64,000 nucleotides of DNA from the NCBI RefSeq assembly GCF_000768685.1, contig NZ_AVPK01000006.1, forward strand, positions 62,001 through 126,000, read 5' to 3'. A model generated the notes under the pieces. It did not search any database and had not been told where the DNA came from. It saw only the letters and a program-made list of their open reading frames with translations. The position numbers were made by a program, and so were the translations under genes. This DNA is from Knoellia subterranea KCTC 19937. Lineage in GTDB: Bacteria; Actinomycetota; Actinomycetes; Actinomycetales; Dermatophilaceae. Positions 35,431 to 44,254 of the stretch are shown in pieces (positions within the stretch are counted from its first letter, which is position 1; every line of letters starts with the position of its first letter).

Positions 35431-37044
35431 TCAGTCCTTGTGGATGGGAGTCAGGTCGAGGACGTCGTCGACATCATCGAGGCCTTCGGGACGGTGGCTG
35501 ACGAGGACCACGGTACGCCCAGCGGTGGCTTCCCGAACGTCCCGCATGACCTTCGCCGCGGTGGGGTGGTCGAGATGGGCAACGGGTTCGTCGAGGAGGA
35601 CGACGGGGCGATCGGACACGACGGCGCGGGCCAGCGAGAGTCGGGCCCGCTCCCCGCCGGAGACCCCGCGTCCGCCGGACCCCAGACGCGTCTCCAACCC
35701 GGAAGGTAGGGCGTCGAACCAGTCGCCGAGGCCGGCGACGCGCAGCGCCCGCACCAGGTCGACATCAGTCGCATCCGGCTGTGCCACAGCGAGATTGGCG
35801 CGCAGGTCGGCCGCGAAGATGTGGGGTTCATCGTCGACAATGGCGAGGAGGTCGCGCACGGCGTCGAGGTCCAGCGTGCGGACGTCCCGACCGTCCACGA
35901 GGTAGCGACCGGACCGCGGGTCGAGGGCCCGCGCCAGCACGGCGAGCAGGGTCGACTTGCCCGAACCGTTCGCGCCGACGATCGCGAGGCGACGCCCCGG
36001 GGGGAGGTCGAGGTCCACCGGTCCCACGTCGATCCGGTCGTCGACCCATCCGGCGGTGACCCCTTCGAGCCGGAGGTGCGGAGCGGCTGTGGCAAGGGTG
36101 CCGGTACCGGTGGCCCGGAGGGCCGGGTCCTGGTCCAGGAGGGCGGTGACCCGAGAGCCGCTCTGCTCGGACCGCGCCCGCGCCCGAGATGCGTCGGCTA
36201 GGGGGAGGAGTGCGTCCGCGAGGGCGGCGGGAACGACGACGAGCAGCGCAGCGACTCCGGCGGAGATGTCCGCGCCCACCGCGATGCTGGCCATGGCCAA
36301 CGTGGCCAGTCCGGTCAGGGCGAGGACGCCTCCGGACACCAGGGCTCGCCCGCGACTCTGACGACGCAGGGCCGTACCGAGGTCGCGCTGCGCGCGGTCG
36401 AGATCCCGCACGACGTCGCCCTCGGCACCGATCGCCCGCAATTCTCCGGTATGCCGTCCGACCAGCTCCGCGACCCGACTCACCTCGGCCCGCGCGGCAC
36501 CCAGCAATGGCTGCGAGCTGCGTTCGAGCCGGAGGCCGACAGCAGCGATCACGATGACGGAGAGCACCCAGCCGACGACGACAGCCCCGGCGGCTGGGAC
36601 GAGGGCGGCGGTCAGGAGTGCCGTGAAGGTCGTCGCCACGATCACCGACAACACCGGGACCCGCACCCTGACGTGCGCCTCCACGACGTCGGTGAGGTCG
36701 TCGACCACGCCGGTGAGCACGGCCGAGCGGGACCGGCGGCCGAGGCGGGCGGGAGTGAGGGGGATGAGTGCGGCATACACGGAGGTTCGGGCGGTGGCCA
36801 GGTCGGCGAGGGCCGTGTCGTGCGAACGCAATCGCTCGAGGTGACGGAAAAAGGGCCGCGCCATCCCGAACGCCCGCACTGCGACGATCGCGGTGAGGAG
36901 AGTGAGGATCACGGGGCGCTCGGAGGCGCGGACGATGAGCCAGCCCGACGTGGCCGTGAGGGCGACCCCGGACGTGAGGGCGAGGCCACCCCATACGCCC
37001 GACAGCAGGTCGGCGGGCGAGCGCGCCGTGGTCGTGGCCGTCAT
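35431..37044 (-). CDS. cydC: Cytochrome bd assembly ABC exporter, CydC-type subunit
   Basis: Heterodimeric ABC exporter half of 537 residues: six-helix transmembrane domain (about residues 15-290) and nucleotide-binding domain. Walker A GANGSGKST, signature VSGGERARLSLARA and Walker B VVLLDEPVAHLD are present. CydDC exports cysteine and glutathione-type thiols needed for haem assembly of cytochrome bd in E. coli; in mycothiol-using actinobacteria the substrate is uncertain. It overlaps cydD by 4 bp and ends 6 nt before blaI. Confidence 0.93.
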   Translation of the reverse strand: MTATTTARSPADLLSGVWGGLALTSGVALTATSGWLIVRASERPVILTLLTAIVAVRAFGMARPFFRHLERLRSHDTALADLATARTSVYAALIPLTPARLGRRSRSAVLTGVVDDLTDVVEAHVRVRVPVLSVIVATTFTALLTAALVPAAGAVVVGWVLSVIVIAAVGLRLERSSQPLLGAARAEVSRVAELVGRHTGELRAIGAEGDVVRDLDRAQRDLGTALRRQSRGRALVSGGVLALTGLATLAMASIAVGADISAGVAALLVVVPAALADALLPLADASRARARSEQSGSRVTALLDQDPALRATGTGTLATAAPHLRLEGVTAGWVDDRIDVGPVDLDLPPGRRLAIVGANGSGKSTLLAVLARALDPRSGRYLVDGRDVRTLDLDAVRDLLAIVDDEPHIFAADLRANLAVAQPDATDVDLVRALRVAGLGDWFDALPSGLETRLGSGGRGVSGGERARLSLARAVVSDRPVVLLDEPVAHLDHPTAAKVMRDVREATAGRTVVLVSHRPEGLDDVDDVLDLTPIHKD

Positions 37045-38648
37045 GACGACAACTCCGCGAAGGTCGGGGCCAGGTGCACGTGTTCGTCCGACACGGCGAC
37101 GAGGTCGGGGGAATGGGTCACGGCGATGATGCGCCGCTTGGCGGCCAACTCGCGGAGGACGTCGACGACGGTGCGCGCGGCATCGCCGTCCAGGTGCGCC
37201 GTGGGTTCGTCGAGGAGGAGCACCGGAGCGTCGGAGAGCAGGGCGCGGGCGAGGGCGACGCGGGTGCGCTGTCCGGCAGAGAGCCCGAAGCCGTCGTCGC
37301 CGATGCGGGTCCCCAGCCCGTCGGGGAGGCCGGCGACGAACTCCCACAGGCCGATTCGACGCAACGCGTCCCAGACGTCCGAGGTCGTTCGACCTGTTGG
37401 TGCCCCAAGGCGGAGTGCGGATTCGAGCGTGCCGTCGGGCAGGAACGGTCGCTGCGTCACGTAGTGCACCTGCGAAATCCGAGGCGGGTTGGAGGGGGTG
37501 CGCAGGCCGGCGATGACGTCGAGGAGCGTCGTCTTACCCACTCCTGACGGGCCGGTCACGACGGTGAGGCCCGGACCGGTGGCAACCAGGCTCACCCCGT
37601 CGAGGACCTTCGTCTCCGTCCCGGGGTAGGCGTACTCGACGCCCACCACTTCCACTTCTTGCCCCGCTGGGACATCGTCGTTCGGGCCGTAGGCCCTCCG
37701 CGATGTCCCAGCAGGGCAAGAAGTGGGGGCAAGCAGTCGGTCGATGGCGGTGGCTCCGTCGGCCGCCGCATGGAACTCGGCACCGACGCGACGGATCGGC
37801 CAATACGCCTCTGGCGCAAGGAGAATCGCGAGCAGCCCCACCTCCAGCGAGATGGAACCGTGGGTCAGCCGCAGCCCCACGGTCACCGCGACGATGGCCA
37901 CGGAGATCGTCGCGAGCAGCTCCAGGGCCGCCGACGACAGGAACGCGAGCCGCAGCGTCCGCATCGTCGCCATTCGATGCCGGTCCGACACCGCCCGCAC
38001 GACCTCGACCTGGCGCCGCGCCCGCCCGTAGGTCACGAGCGTCGGCAACCCGCGCATGACGTCACCGAAGTGACCGGCGAGCTGTTCGAGCGCCCGCCAG
38101 CGACCCATCGTGTCGTCCTCGGTCGTGCGTCCGATGAGAGCCGCGAAGAGTGGCAGCAGCGGCAGCGTGACCACGACGATGAGCGCGCTCAGCGGGTCGA
38201 CGACGACCAGGGCCCCCACGGCAAGGACCGGCACGACGACTCCGGCGACGAGCGCGGGAAGGAAGCGAGCGGCATACGGCTCCACTGCCTCCGCACCCTG
38301 GACGGCGAGCGTCGTCGCCTCCTCGGCATCGGGGCGCGCCTCCGCCGGCGCCTCGATCCAGCGCGAGAGCACACGCCGCCGCAGGGCCGAGCTGACGGCC
38401 GTCGCCGTGTGAGCACCCATGCGGTCGACGAACATTCCGAGCACGCCGCGAAGGACGAACGCACCCAGCGCCCACAGTGCACTCCGCTCCCAATTCCCCT
38501 GTGCGACAACGTCGGTCACGAGTCGCGCCAGTGCGAATGCCAGCGCGATCGCCGCCGCACCCTGCGCCGCGGCAGCGACGGCGAGCAGGCCGATAGGCGC
38601 CCGGGTGGCAGGAACCTCCCGGAGCAATCGTGGATCGAACGGCTTCAT
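37041..38648 (-). CDS. cydD: Cytochrome bd assembly ABC exporter, CydD-type subunit
   Basis: Second half-exporter, 535 residues. Transmembrane domain with about six helices, then a nucleotide-binding domain with Walker A GPSGVGKTT, signature LSAGQ (instead of LSGGQ) and Walker B VLLLDEPTAHLD. A REP-like inverted repeat (37652-37726) is read in frame and encodes a linker of about 25 residues (from APTSCPAGTSRR to QEVEVVG) between the two domains. The NBD is rather short between Walker A and the Q-loop. It lies 16 bp after cydB and overlaps cydC. Confidence 0.93.
   Translation of the reverse strand: MKPFDPRLLREVPATRAPIGLLAVAAAAQGAAAIALAFALARLVTDVVAQGNWERSALWALGAFVLRGVLGMFVDRMGAHTATAVSSALRRRVLSRWIEAPAEARPDAEEATTLAVQGAEAVEPYAARFLPALVAGVVVPVLAVGALVVVDPLSALIVVVTLPLLPLFAALIGRTTEDDTMGRWRALEQLAGHFGDVMRGLPTLVTYGRARRQVEVVRAVSDRHRMATMRTLRLAFLSSAALELLATISVAIVAVTVGLRLTHGSISLEVGLLAILLAPEAYWPIRRVGAEFHAAADGATAIDRLLAPTSCPAGTSRRAYGPNDDVPAGQEVEVVGVEYAYPGTETKVLDGVSLVATGPGLTVVTGPSGVGKTTLLDVIAGLRTPSNPPRISQVHYVTQRPFLPDGTLESALRLGAPTGRTTSDVWDALRRIGLWEFVAGLPDGLGTRIGDDGFGLSAGQRTRVALARALLSDAPVLLLDEPTAHLDGDAARTVVDVLRELAAKRRIIAVTHSPDLVAVSDEHVHLAPTFAELSS
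37652..37726. repeat. REP-like inverted repeat, copy 2, inside cydD
   Basis: Arms 37652-37677 and 37701-37726 are 26 bp with a single mismatch. The loop contains GGGCCGTAGGCCC, the same nested core as copy 1 (GGCCGTAGGCC), and the arms share TTCTTGC and GGGAC blocks with copies 1 and 3. The element lies in coding sequence without breaking the frame, at the linker between the two domains of CydD. Confidence 0.85.
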
Positions 38649-38664
38649 CGCGTATGCCGTCCGC

Positions 38665-39708
38665 TCACTTCACGAGGACGGGTGTGGCGAGGCGGTCGGT
38701 CGCCAGCCGTCGCCGGAACACCCAATAGGACCATGCCGTGTAGAGCAGGACGATCGGCACGAACACGAGCGCGGCGATGCTCATGATCTGCAGCGTCATC
38801 GGGGTGCTGGCGGCGTTCTCGATGGTGAGTGACGCGCCATTGGCCAGTGTCGTGGGCATGACGTTGGGGTGCAGGGCGACGAAGTAGGCGGCGGCTGCAG
38901 CCGCCCACGTGATGGCAGTGCCCACGAACGCCAGGCCCTCTCGGCCCACCCGGTTGGCGACGAGCGACCCGACGAGGGCGACGGCGGCGACGACCGCCAG
39001 GACGCCGACGCCGACACTGCCGCGCGCGTTCACGAGCCAGGCCATGAGCACGACGGCCAACACGGCGGACACGAGCCCGGCGCGCTCGGCGACCCGCCGG
39101 GCGGCCTCTCGCAGCCGCCCCGAGGTCTTGAGGGCGAGGAAGTGGGCGCCGTGGGTCACCGAGAGGGCGACGAACACCACGCCACCGAGCAGGCTCGGCA
39201 GGTTGAGCAGGGTCCACAGCGACCCGACGTATTCGAAGTCGGCATCGAGGGGCACGCCCCGCACGACGTTGGTGAGGGCCACCCCGACGAGGAAGGGTGC
39301 GACGACCGATCCGCCGATGATGGCGAGGTCCCACCGCCGCCGCCACGTGTCGTCGTCGCGCTTGTGCCTGTACTCCAAACCCATGTTGCGAACGATGAGG
39401 GCGACGAGCAGGAGCAGGAGCGGCAGGTAGAAGGCGGAGAACATCGTGGCGTACCAGTGCGGGAACGCCGCGAACATCGCACCGCCGGCGGTCAGCAGCC
39501 AGACCTCGTTGCCGTCCCAGTGCGGGCCGATCGCGGTGAGCATGACGCGACGGCGGTTCTCGCCCTCGTCGACCGCGCCGCCGACGCGCGCGCCGTTGCC
39601 ACCGAGCACGGGCAGCAGCGCGCCGACGCCGAAGTCGAACCCCTCGAGCACGAGGTAGCCGGTCCACAGAACGCCGATGAGGATGAACCAGATAAAGGGG
39701 TAGTCCAT
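38665..39708 (-). CDS. cydB: Cytochrome bd ubiquinol/menaquinol oxidase subunit II
   Basis: Membrane subunit of cytochrome bd oxidase, 347 residues, about nine helices. The N-terminus MDYPFIWFILIGVLWTGYLVLEGFDFGVG is diagnostic, as are IGPHWDGNEVWLL and the H-rich WTLLN segments. ATG 39708 is chosen to match the family start; upstream in-frame sequence lies in the cydA 3' region. It follows cydA by 16 bp and pairs with it to form the oxidase core. Confidence 0.96.
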   Translation of the reverse strand: MDYPFIWFILIGVLWTGYLVLEGFDFGVGALLPVLGGNGARVGGAVDEGENRRRVMLTAIGPHWDGNEVWLLTAGGAMFAAFPHWYATMFSAFYLPLLLLLVALIVRNMGLEYRHKRDDDTWRRRWDLAIIGGSVVAPFLVGVALTNVVRGVPLDADFEYVGSLWTLLNLPSLLGGVVFVALSVTHGAHFLALKTSGRLREAARRVAERAGLVSAVLAVVLMAWLVNARGSVGVGVLAVVAAVALVGSLVANRVGREGLAFVGTAITWAAAAAAYFVALHPNVMPTTLANGASLTIENAASTPMTLQIMSIAALVFVPIVLLYTAWSYWVFRRRLATDRLATPVLVK

Positions 39709-39724
39709 GACGAACGTGCCTCTC

Positions 39725-41194
39725 TCAGTAGGAGAACTGGAGCGGAGCATCGGCGGTCTCGGCCACCTGCTCCGGCTCGTGGAACGGCTCCGCACCATGG
39801 GCGACGTAGCGGAGGAAGAGACGTACCTCGACAACGGCGAGAACGGCATACAGGAGGGTGAAGACGCTCATCGAGATGAGGACTTCGGTCGCCGACACGG
39901 AAGGCGAGACGCCGAAGGCCGTCGTCATGAGGCCGTTCACGAGCCAGGGCTGACGGCCGGTCTCGGTGAAGATCCAGCCGAAACTGTTGCCGACGAGGGG
40001 GAGCAGGGGGGCGGCGATCGCGGCCCACACCCACCAGCGGGACACCGGCGGCCGTGAGCGCCCGCGCGTCACCCAGAGCAGGAAGGCCGACAGGGCCATC
40101 GACGCGAACCCGACGCCCATCATCAGCCGGAAGGTCCAGTACGCCAGCGGAATGTTCGGGGTGTAGTCCGCATCGGCACTGATCCGCGCGACATCACTGC
40201 CGTAGGTGCGCTCGATCGCGGCAACCATCTCGGCGTTGCGGGCTTTGATCGGGTTGATGCCCTCGACGAGGCCGTTGGGGTCGCCCGTCGCCATGAACGC
40301 CAGCACCTTGGGCACCTTGATCGCGAAGACCTCGTGCTGACCGTCGAGGGAGCCGATCGTGAAGACGGAGAACGCCGCCCCGGTCTCGTTCTCGTAGAGC
40401 GCCTCGGCCGCTGCCATCTTCATCGGCTGGACCTCGGTCATGATCTTGCCCTGGATGTCACCGCTGGCGATGACGCCGAGGCTGGCGACGAGGGTGACGA
40501 CCGCTCCGATGCGGGTGGCCCTGCGATAGAGCGGGACGTCCTCGGCATCGGGTGCGCCCGGCGCAGCCGATCGCCGCCACAACCACACGCCGACGCCCAT
40601 GACGACGGCGCCGCCGACCATGTAGGCCGACGTGATCACGTGCGGGAAGGCCACCAGCTGGACCTTGTTGAGAAGGATCGCGCCGAAGTCGCTCATCTCC
40701 GCCCGGCCGCTCTCGGGGTTGTAGCGGAAGCCGACGGGGTTCTGCATGAAGGAGTTCGCGGCGAGGATGAAGTAGGCCGAGAGCAGCGTGCCGATGTGGA
40801 CGACCCACATCGTCGCGGCGTGCAGCCTCTCGGGGATGCGTCCCCAGCCGAAGATCCAGAGTCCGAGGAAGGTCGACTCGACGAAGAACGCGAGGAGGGC
40901 CTCGAGGGCCAGCGGTGCACCGAAGATGTCGCCGACAAAGCGGGAGTAGTCCGACCAGTTCATCCCGAACTGGAACTCCTGCACGATGCCGGTTACGAGT
41001 CCGAGCGCGAAGTTGATCGTGAAGAGCTTGCCGAAAAACTTGGCGAGCCGGAGCCACTCCGGGCGCTTCGTGCGGACCCAGGCCGTGTGCATGGCGGCCA
41101 CGATGAGCGAGAGTCCGATCGTGATGGGCACGAAGAGGAAGTGGTAGACGGTGGTGATCGCGAACTGCCACCGCGCGAGGTCGACGGGATCCAC
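39725..41194 (-). CDS. cydA: Cytochrome bd oxidase subunit I
   Basis: Quinol-oxidising subunit of cytochrome bd, 489 residues. Haem ligands: His18 in VYHFLFVP and a second His in FPHVITSAYM; the methionine ligand is probably in FRLMMGVGF. The GRQPW signature is intact. The Q-loop is of the short type common in actinobacteria. GTG 41194 is preferred to TTG 41200 because AGGAG lies 6 nt upstream and the family begins at this point. First gene of a six-gene operon; the 5' untranslated region is about 50 nt. High-affinity O2 reduction under low oxygen or respiratory stress is the known role. Confidence 0.96.
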   Translation of the reverse strand: MDPVDLARWQFAITTVYHFLFVPITIGLSLIVAAMHTAWVRTKRPEWLRLAKFFGKLFTINFALGLVTGIVQEFQFGMNWSDYSRFVGDIFGAPLALEALLAFFVESTFLGLWIFGWGRIPERLHAATMWVVHIGTLLSAYFILAANSFMQNPVGFRYNPESGRAEMSDFGAILLNKVQLVAFPHVITSAYMVGGAVVMGVGVWLWRRSAAPGAPDAEDVPLYRRATRIGAVVTLVASLGVIASGDIQGKIMTEVQPMKMAAAEALYENETGAAFSVFTIGSLDGQHEVFAIKVPKVLAFMATGDPNGLVEGINPIKARNAEMVAAIERTYGSDVARISADADYTPNIPLAYWTFRLMMGVGFASMALSAFLLWVTRGRSRPPVSRWWVWAAIAAPLLPLVGNSFGWIFTETGRQPWLVNGLMTTAFGVSPSVSATEVLISMSVFTLLYAVLAVVEVRLFLRYVAHGAEPFHEPEQVAETADAPLQFSY

Positions 41195-41241
41195 GGGCAA
41201 CTCCTGGTCGGTGCAGGGGCCGCTCCACGGTCGGCCCTCTC

Positions 41242-41282
41242 TACTACGATGGATAGTAGTACGACAGTGTGTAGTAGATCAA
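41242..41282 (-). promoter_or_regulatory. cydA promoter with BlaI-like operator boxes
   Basis: On the minus strand TTGATC (41282-41277) and TACTAT (41258-41253) form a promoter with an 18-bp spacer. Two dyads cover it: TACTACACACTGTCGTA (41276-41260), of the TACTACA/TGTxGTA type, lies in the spacer. TACTAC with GTAGTA arms (41261-41242) spans the -10 and start region. BlaI/MecI repressors bind TACA/TGTA dyads of this style, and a BlaI gene is in the same operon. Binding is inference. Confidence 0.6.
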
Positions 41283-41361
41283 CGTGAGGCGCGTCGGATC
41301 GGAGCGCCGCCCCCCTCCGGGGTTGGGTTGACGCCGCCGAGTGGTTAGCGTGAACCCCGAC

Positions 41362-41823
41362 ATGACGACGCCTCCCGTTCCACGCCATGCCGCTGCCGTC
41401 GGTCCGTGGCGGAGTTGGCGACTCGCTGCAGTGGCCGGCGTCGCGCTCGTCATCGGCGGCCTCGGAGGACTGGCAGTCGGCCCGCATGTCTGGGGCGGCG
41501 ACCCTCAGGGCCCTCCCGCCAGCGGCAACCCCGCCGTCCTGACACGGCCCACCCCGCTGTCGCCCACGCCCACGGGTGTCCTGGCCACGTCCACGACCCC
41601 GGGGCCCAGCGCTGCCGAGCCCGCTCGCCGCACGACCTCCAGGACGGGAACGAGCAGGCCGCCGGCCACGACTCGACCGGCATCGTCGACGGCCGTGGCC
41701 CGCCCGACGACGAGCGCGCCATCATCGACCACCGCACCGTCACCGACGGCGGACACGACCCGCAAGGGCAAGCCCACCGCTCCACCCGGCGCCTCCAACC
41801 GCCCCACCAAGACCCCCAAGTAG
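41362..41823 (+). CDS. Membrane-anchored Pro/Thr/Ser-rich protein
   Basis: Protein of about 153 residues, divergent from cydA. One hydrophobic segment (LAAVAGVALVIGGLGGLAVG, about residues 22-41) is followed by about 110 residues of low-complexity Pro/Thr/Ser/Ala (for example TRPTPLSPTPTGV and TTAPSPTAD). This suggests an extracytoplasmic wall-spanning or stalk segment. No enzymatic domain and no sortase motif is visible. The start is uncertain (ATG 41362, GTG 41350 or GTG 41341). Function unknown. Confidence 0.6.
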   Translation: MTTPPVPRHAAAVGPWRSWRLAAVAGVALVIGGLGGLAVGPHVWGGDPQGPPASGNPAVLTRPTPLSPTPTGVLATSTTPGPSAAEPARRTTSRTGTSRPPATTRPASSTAVARPTTSAPSSTTAPSPTADTTRKGKPTAPPGASNRPTKTPK

Positions 41824-41827
41824 CCCT

Positions 41828-41933
41828 CACTTCTTGCCCTCGTGGGACACGCGGCCGCGACGCACGGCCCGCGCCTCGGTCCCAACCGCGCAAGAAGTGG
41901 CCCGGCATGCCTGTCCCAATTGCGGAAGAAGTG
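41828..41933. repeat. REP-like inverted repeat, copy 3 (three half-sites)
   Basis: Left half 41828-41848 begins CACTTCTTGC and ends GGGAC. Right half 41879-41899 begins GTCCCAAC and ends CAAGAAGTG. A third half 41913-41933 begins GTCCCAAT and ends GAAGAAGTG. Arms of the first pair differ at four of 21 positions, so this copy is more decayed than copies 1 and 2. No gene lies in 41824-42024 apart from this element and the hairpin at 41959-41992. Confidence 0.75.
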
Positions 41934-41958
41934 GTCCGGTCCCAGGCCCCAGACACAC

Positions 41959-41992
41959 GTATGCCGCCCGCTCGGGTGAGCGGACGGCATAC
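41959..41992. terminator. Hairpin made of two dispersed-word copies
   Basis: GTATGCCGCCCGCTC (41959-41973) pairs with GAGCGGACGGCATAC (41978-41992) with one mismatch across a 4-nt loop. Both arms are copies of the dispersed word in opposite orientation. It sits between the ends of convergent genes (41823 and 42025), as expected for a terminator; no T-run follows. Confidence 0.65.
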
Positions 41993-42024
41993 CGGATCGT
42001 TCTTCGCGGCGTCGCCGCCCCCGG

Positions 42025-43707
42025 TCAGGGGGCCTGTGCGGGCTCGCGCGCGAGGAGCGCCTGGACGAACACCGTGAGGAGGTCGTCGGACGTGTTCGCC
42101 GTGTAGGTCTCACCGCCGGTGGTGCTGGAGATGGCCTCGAGCGCCTTCATGTCGGCCTCGCCCATGCCGATGCTGACGATGCGCACGGGGCGCGCCGGGT
42201 CGTGCCCAGCCTTGAGCTGCGCCAGCAGTTGGTCGAGGTTGAGACCGCCGCCCGGGTCGTCGTTCTTGCCGTCGGTGATGATGACGACGGAGTTGAAGTA
42301 CTCCGGGTCGTAGGTCTTCGTCATCTCGGCGAACGCGGCCGCCGTCGTGTCGTAGAGGCCGGTGTCGCCGCTGATGTAGCTCGGGAACTTCTTGAGCGCG
42401 GCGAGGATGGCGTCACGGTGCGTGCCCTGCCCCTCGGGGGCGTCGAGGCGGGCGATTCCCGCGATCGGTGCGTAGTCCTTGCCCTTGCCGCCCTTGTCGG
42501 TGGAGAAGATCCAGCCACCGACCTGGCTGCCGTCGGGCAGGCGCTGGACGGCCGTCGTGAGGGACTCCTCGGCCACCTTGGCGCGGGTCTTGCCACCGGT
42601 GTCCTTGGCGATGTTCGTCATCGACCCGGAGACGTCCATGATCACGAGCATGCGGGCGTCGGCCTTGAGGACGTCCCACTGGCGGATGGCGTTGAGTCGG
42701 TCGGGGCCGGCCATCGGCTTGAGCGCGGTGAAGGTCGCGGCCGCGGCGCCGTCGATCGTCGGGCCGCTCGTGTCGTCGGTGCTGCGGAAACCGGCCTTGG
42801 TGAAGGCCGCGACCGCGGCGGGCGAGGTCAGTGCGCGGAGCCCGGCATCGGCGACCTCCTTGAGGGCCGGGGCGAGGTCGGGCGCCGGCACCCACGGGTA
42901 GTCCATCGTGAGCGTTCCGGCCTTGGGCGTGACCGGCGCCAGAGTGCCGGGAGCCGTCTTCGCGTATGCCGCGAGGGCCTGTTCGCTGATCGGGAACGGT
43001 TCGCTTCGGGTCGTGTTGGACTTCGACGGGTCCTGCACGGCGGCGAGCAGTTCGGGCGTGCCGGTCGCCGCGAAGCGCGACAGCAGGATGATGCGCTGGC
43101 CGGCGGCGACGTCCTTGGTCGTCGCCGCGTCCGTGCGCGAGGCGAGATAGGCGAGTCGGCTGGCCGTGTCGAGGTGCGGGTTCGCGAGGTGGATCGAGCC
43201 CGACTTGTTGATGATGTCGGACCACGAGCCGACATCGCCGGAGAGCTTGTCGTTGCTCTTGACCGGGTTGCCGAGGACGACCGGCGAGTGGGCCAGGTTG
43301 CCGCCGGCTGTCCAGTCGGCCTTGACCGCAGAGCCGGTGCTCCCGGCGGTGGTCTGGTCGAGCCACACGGTGGAGTCGGGGATCCACGCGTCGGGGGCCT
43401 TGCCCTGCCGGATGCGGCTGGCGACGCTCGAGGGTCGGGTACCGGTCACTTCGTAGCGGTGGCACGGGTTCGCCTTGGTGGCCGCGGCGAGCTGGCCCTT
43501 GACGATGTCGGCCACCTCGGGCGCGACTTCGATGCGCAGCGGCGCGGCGGTGCAGGCAGCGCCGGACCCGGCGTTGGTGCCGCCGTCACCGCCCATGCCC
43601 TTGCCGAGCGCGTAGGCGCCCCCGGCGATGATGAGGGCGCCGGCAACGAGTGCGGCGATGATGCCGCGCTGGTTGGGAGCGCTGGCTTCGGACTGGTGAC
43701 GACCCAT
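42025..43707 (-). CDS. Substrate-binding-like protein with VWA domain
   Basis: Protein of 560 residues. One N-terminal helix ([20 protein letters not shown]) anchors it with the rest outside. A solute-binding-protein-like region (about 50-340) has [15 protein letters not shown] and [16 protein letters not shown] segments. A C-terminal von Willebrand A domain carries the MIDAS motif DVSGSM (near 362) and the later Thr/Asp positions ([10 protein letters not shown]). Such proteins are seen in actinobacteria as metal-dependent adhesion or complex-scaffolding factors; the ligand is unknown. Dicistronic or monocistronic status is not clear. Confidence 0.82.
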   Translation of the reverse strand: MGRHQSEASAPNQRGIIAALVAGALIIAGGAYALGKGMGGDGGTNAGSGAACTAAPLRIEVAPEVADIVKGQLAAATKANPCHRYEVTGTRPSSVASRIRQGKAPDAWIPDSTVWLDQTTAGSTGSAVKADWTAGGNLAHSPVVLGNPVKSNDKLSGDVGSWSDIINKSGSIHLANPHLDTASRLAYLASRTDAATTKDVAAGQRIILLSRFAATGTPELLAAVQDPSKSNTTRSEPFPISEQALAAYAKTAPGTLAPVTPKAGTLTMDYPWVPAPDLAPALKEVADAGLRALTSPAAVAAFTKAGFRSTDDTSGPTIDGAAAATFTALKPMAGPDRLNAIRQWDVLKADARMLVIMDVSGSMTNIAKDTGGKTRAKVAEESLTTAVQRLPDGSQVGGWIFSTDKGGKGKDYAPIAGIARLDAPEGQGTHRDAILAALKKFPSYISGDTGLYDTTAAAFAEMTKTYDPEYFNSVVIITDGKNDDPGGGLNLDQLLAQLKAGHDPARPVRIVSIGMGEADMKALEAISSTTGGETYTANTSDDLLTVFVQALLAREPAQAP

Positions 43708-43774
43708 GGGAAATGACGCTGTTCAGTGAGGAGTGGCAGGGAGCAGGTGGTTCAGGGATGGCTGGTGCAGGAAC

Positions 43775-44161
43775 TCAGTCGTCGCCGTCGGGGAGGACGA
43801 CGCTGAGCAGCCACGACACGATCGTGATGATGACCGCGCCCAAGACGGCGTCCCAGAAGAACTCATCGATGGTGAAAGCCAGGCCGAGGGGCTTGGCGAT
43901 CCACTCCGTGATCTGCAGCATGAAGGCGTTCACGATGAACGTGAACAGCCCCAACGTCAGCACGATCGCGGGGAACGACAGCACCTTGGCGATCGGTCGG
44001 ATCACCGCGTTGACCAGTCCGAAGACCAGTGCCACGAGCACGATCGTGACGACCTTGCTCGTCCAGGCGTCGTCGTCTCCGAAGCTGATGCCGGAGATGA
44101 GACCGGCCGCCGCCCAGAGGGCCACGGCGTTGATGAGGACTCGGATCAGGAAGTTCTGCAC
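43775..44161 (-). CDS. Phage-holin-family (superfamily IV) membrane protein
   Basis: Membrane protein of 128 residues with four helices. The pattern [12 protein letters not shown], then [27 protein letters not shown], matches the mycobacterial 4-TMS holin superfamily IV. Despite the name these are normal chromosomal genes in many actinobacteria and no phage gene is near. GTG 44161 begins [13 protein letters not shown]. It is divergent from hisC. Role unknown. Confidence 0.85.
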   Translation of the reverse strand: MQNFLIRVLINAVALWAAAGLISGISFGDDDAWTSKVVTIVLVALVFGLVNAVIRPIAKVLSFPAIVLTLGLFTFIVNAFMLQITEWIAKPLGLAFTIDEFFWDAVLGAVIITIVSWLLSVVLPDGDD

Positions 44162-44254
44162 CGAGCCATGGTCCCATGAACTCGGCCCGGGGTGGCACGC
44201 CAGCGTGCCCCATGTGGTGTCCGTCTCGGTTGCGACCCGTCCGCGGCGCGGCCC

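Noticed and set aside
43775-44161. Prophage remnant
   Set aside because: The holin-superfamily IV protein stands alone among housekeeping genes; no integrase, capsid, terminase or lysin is present.
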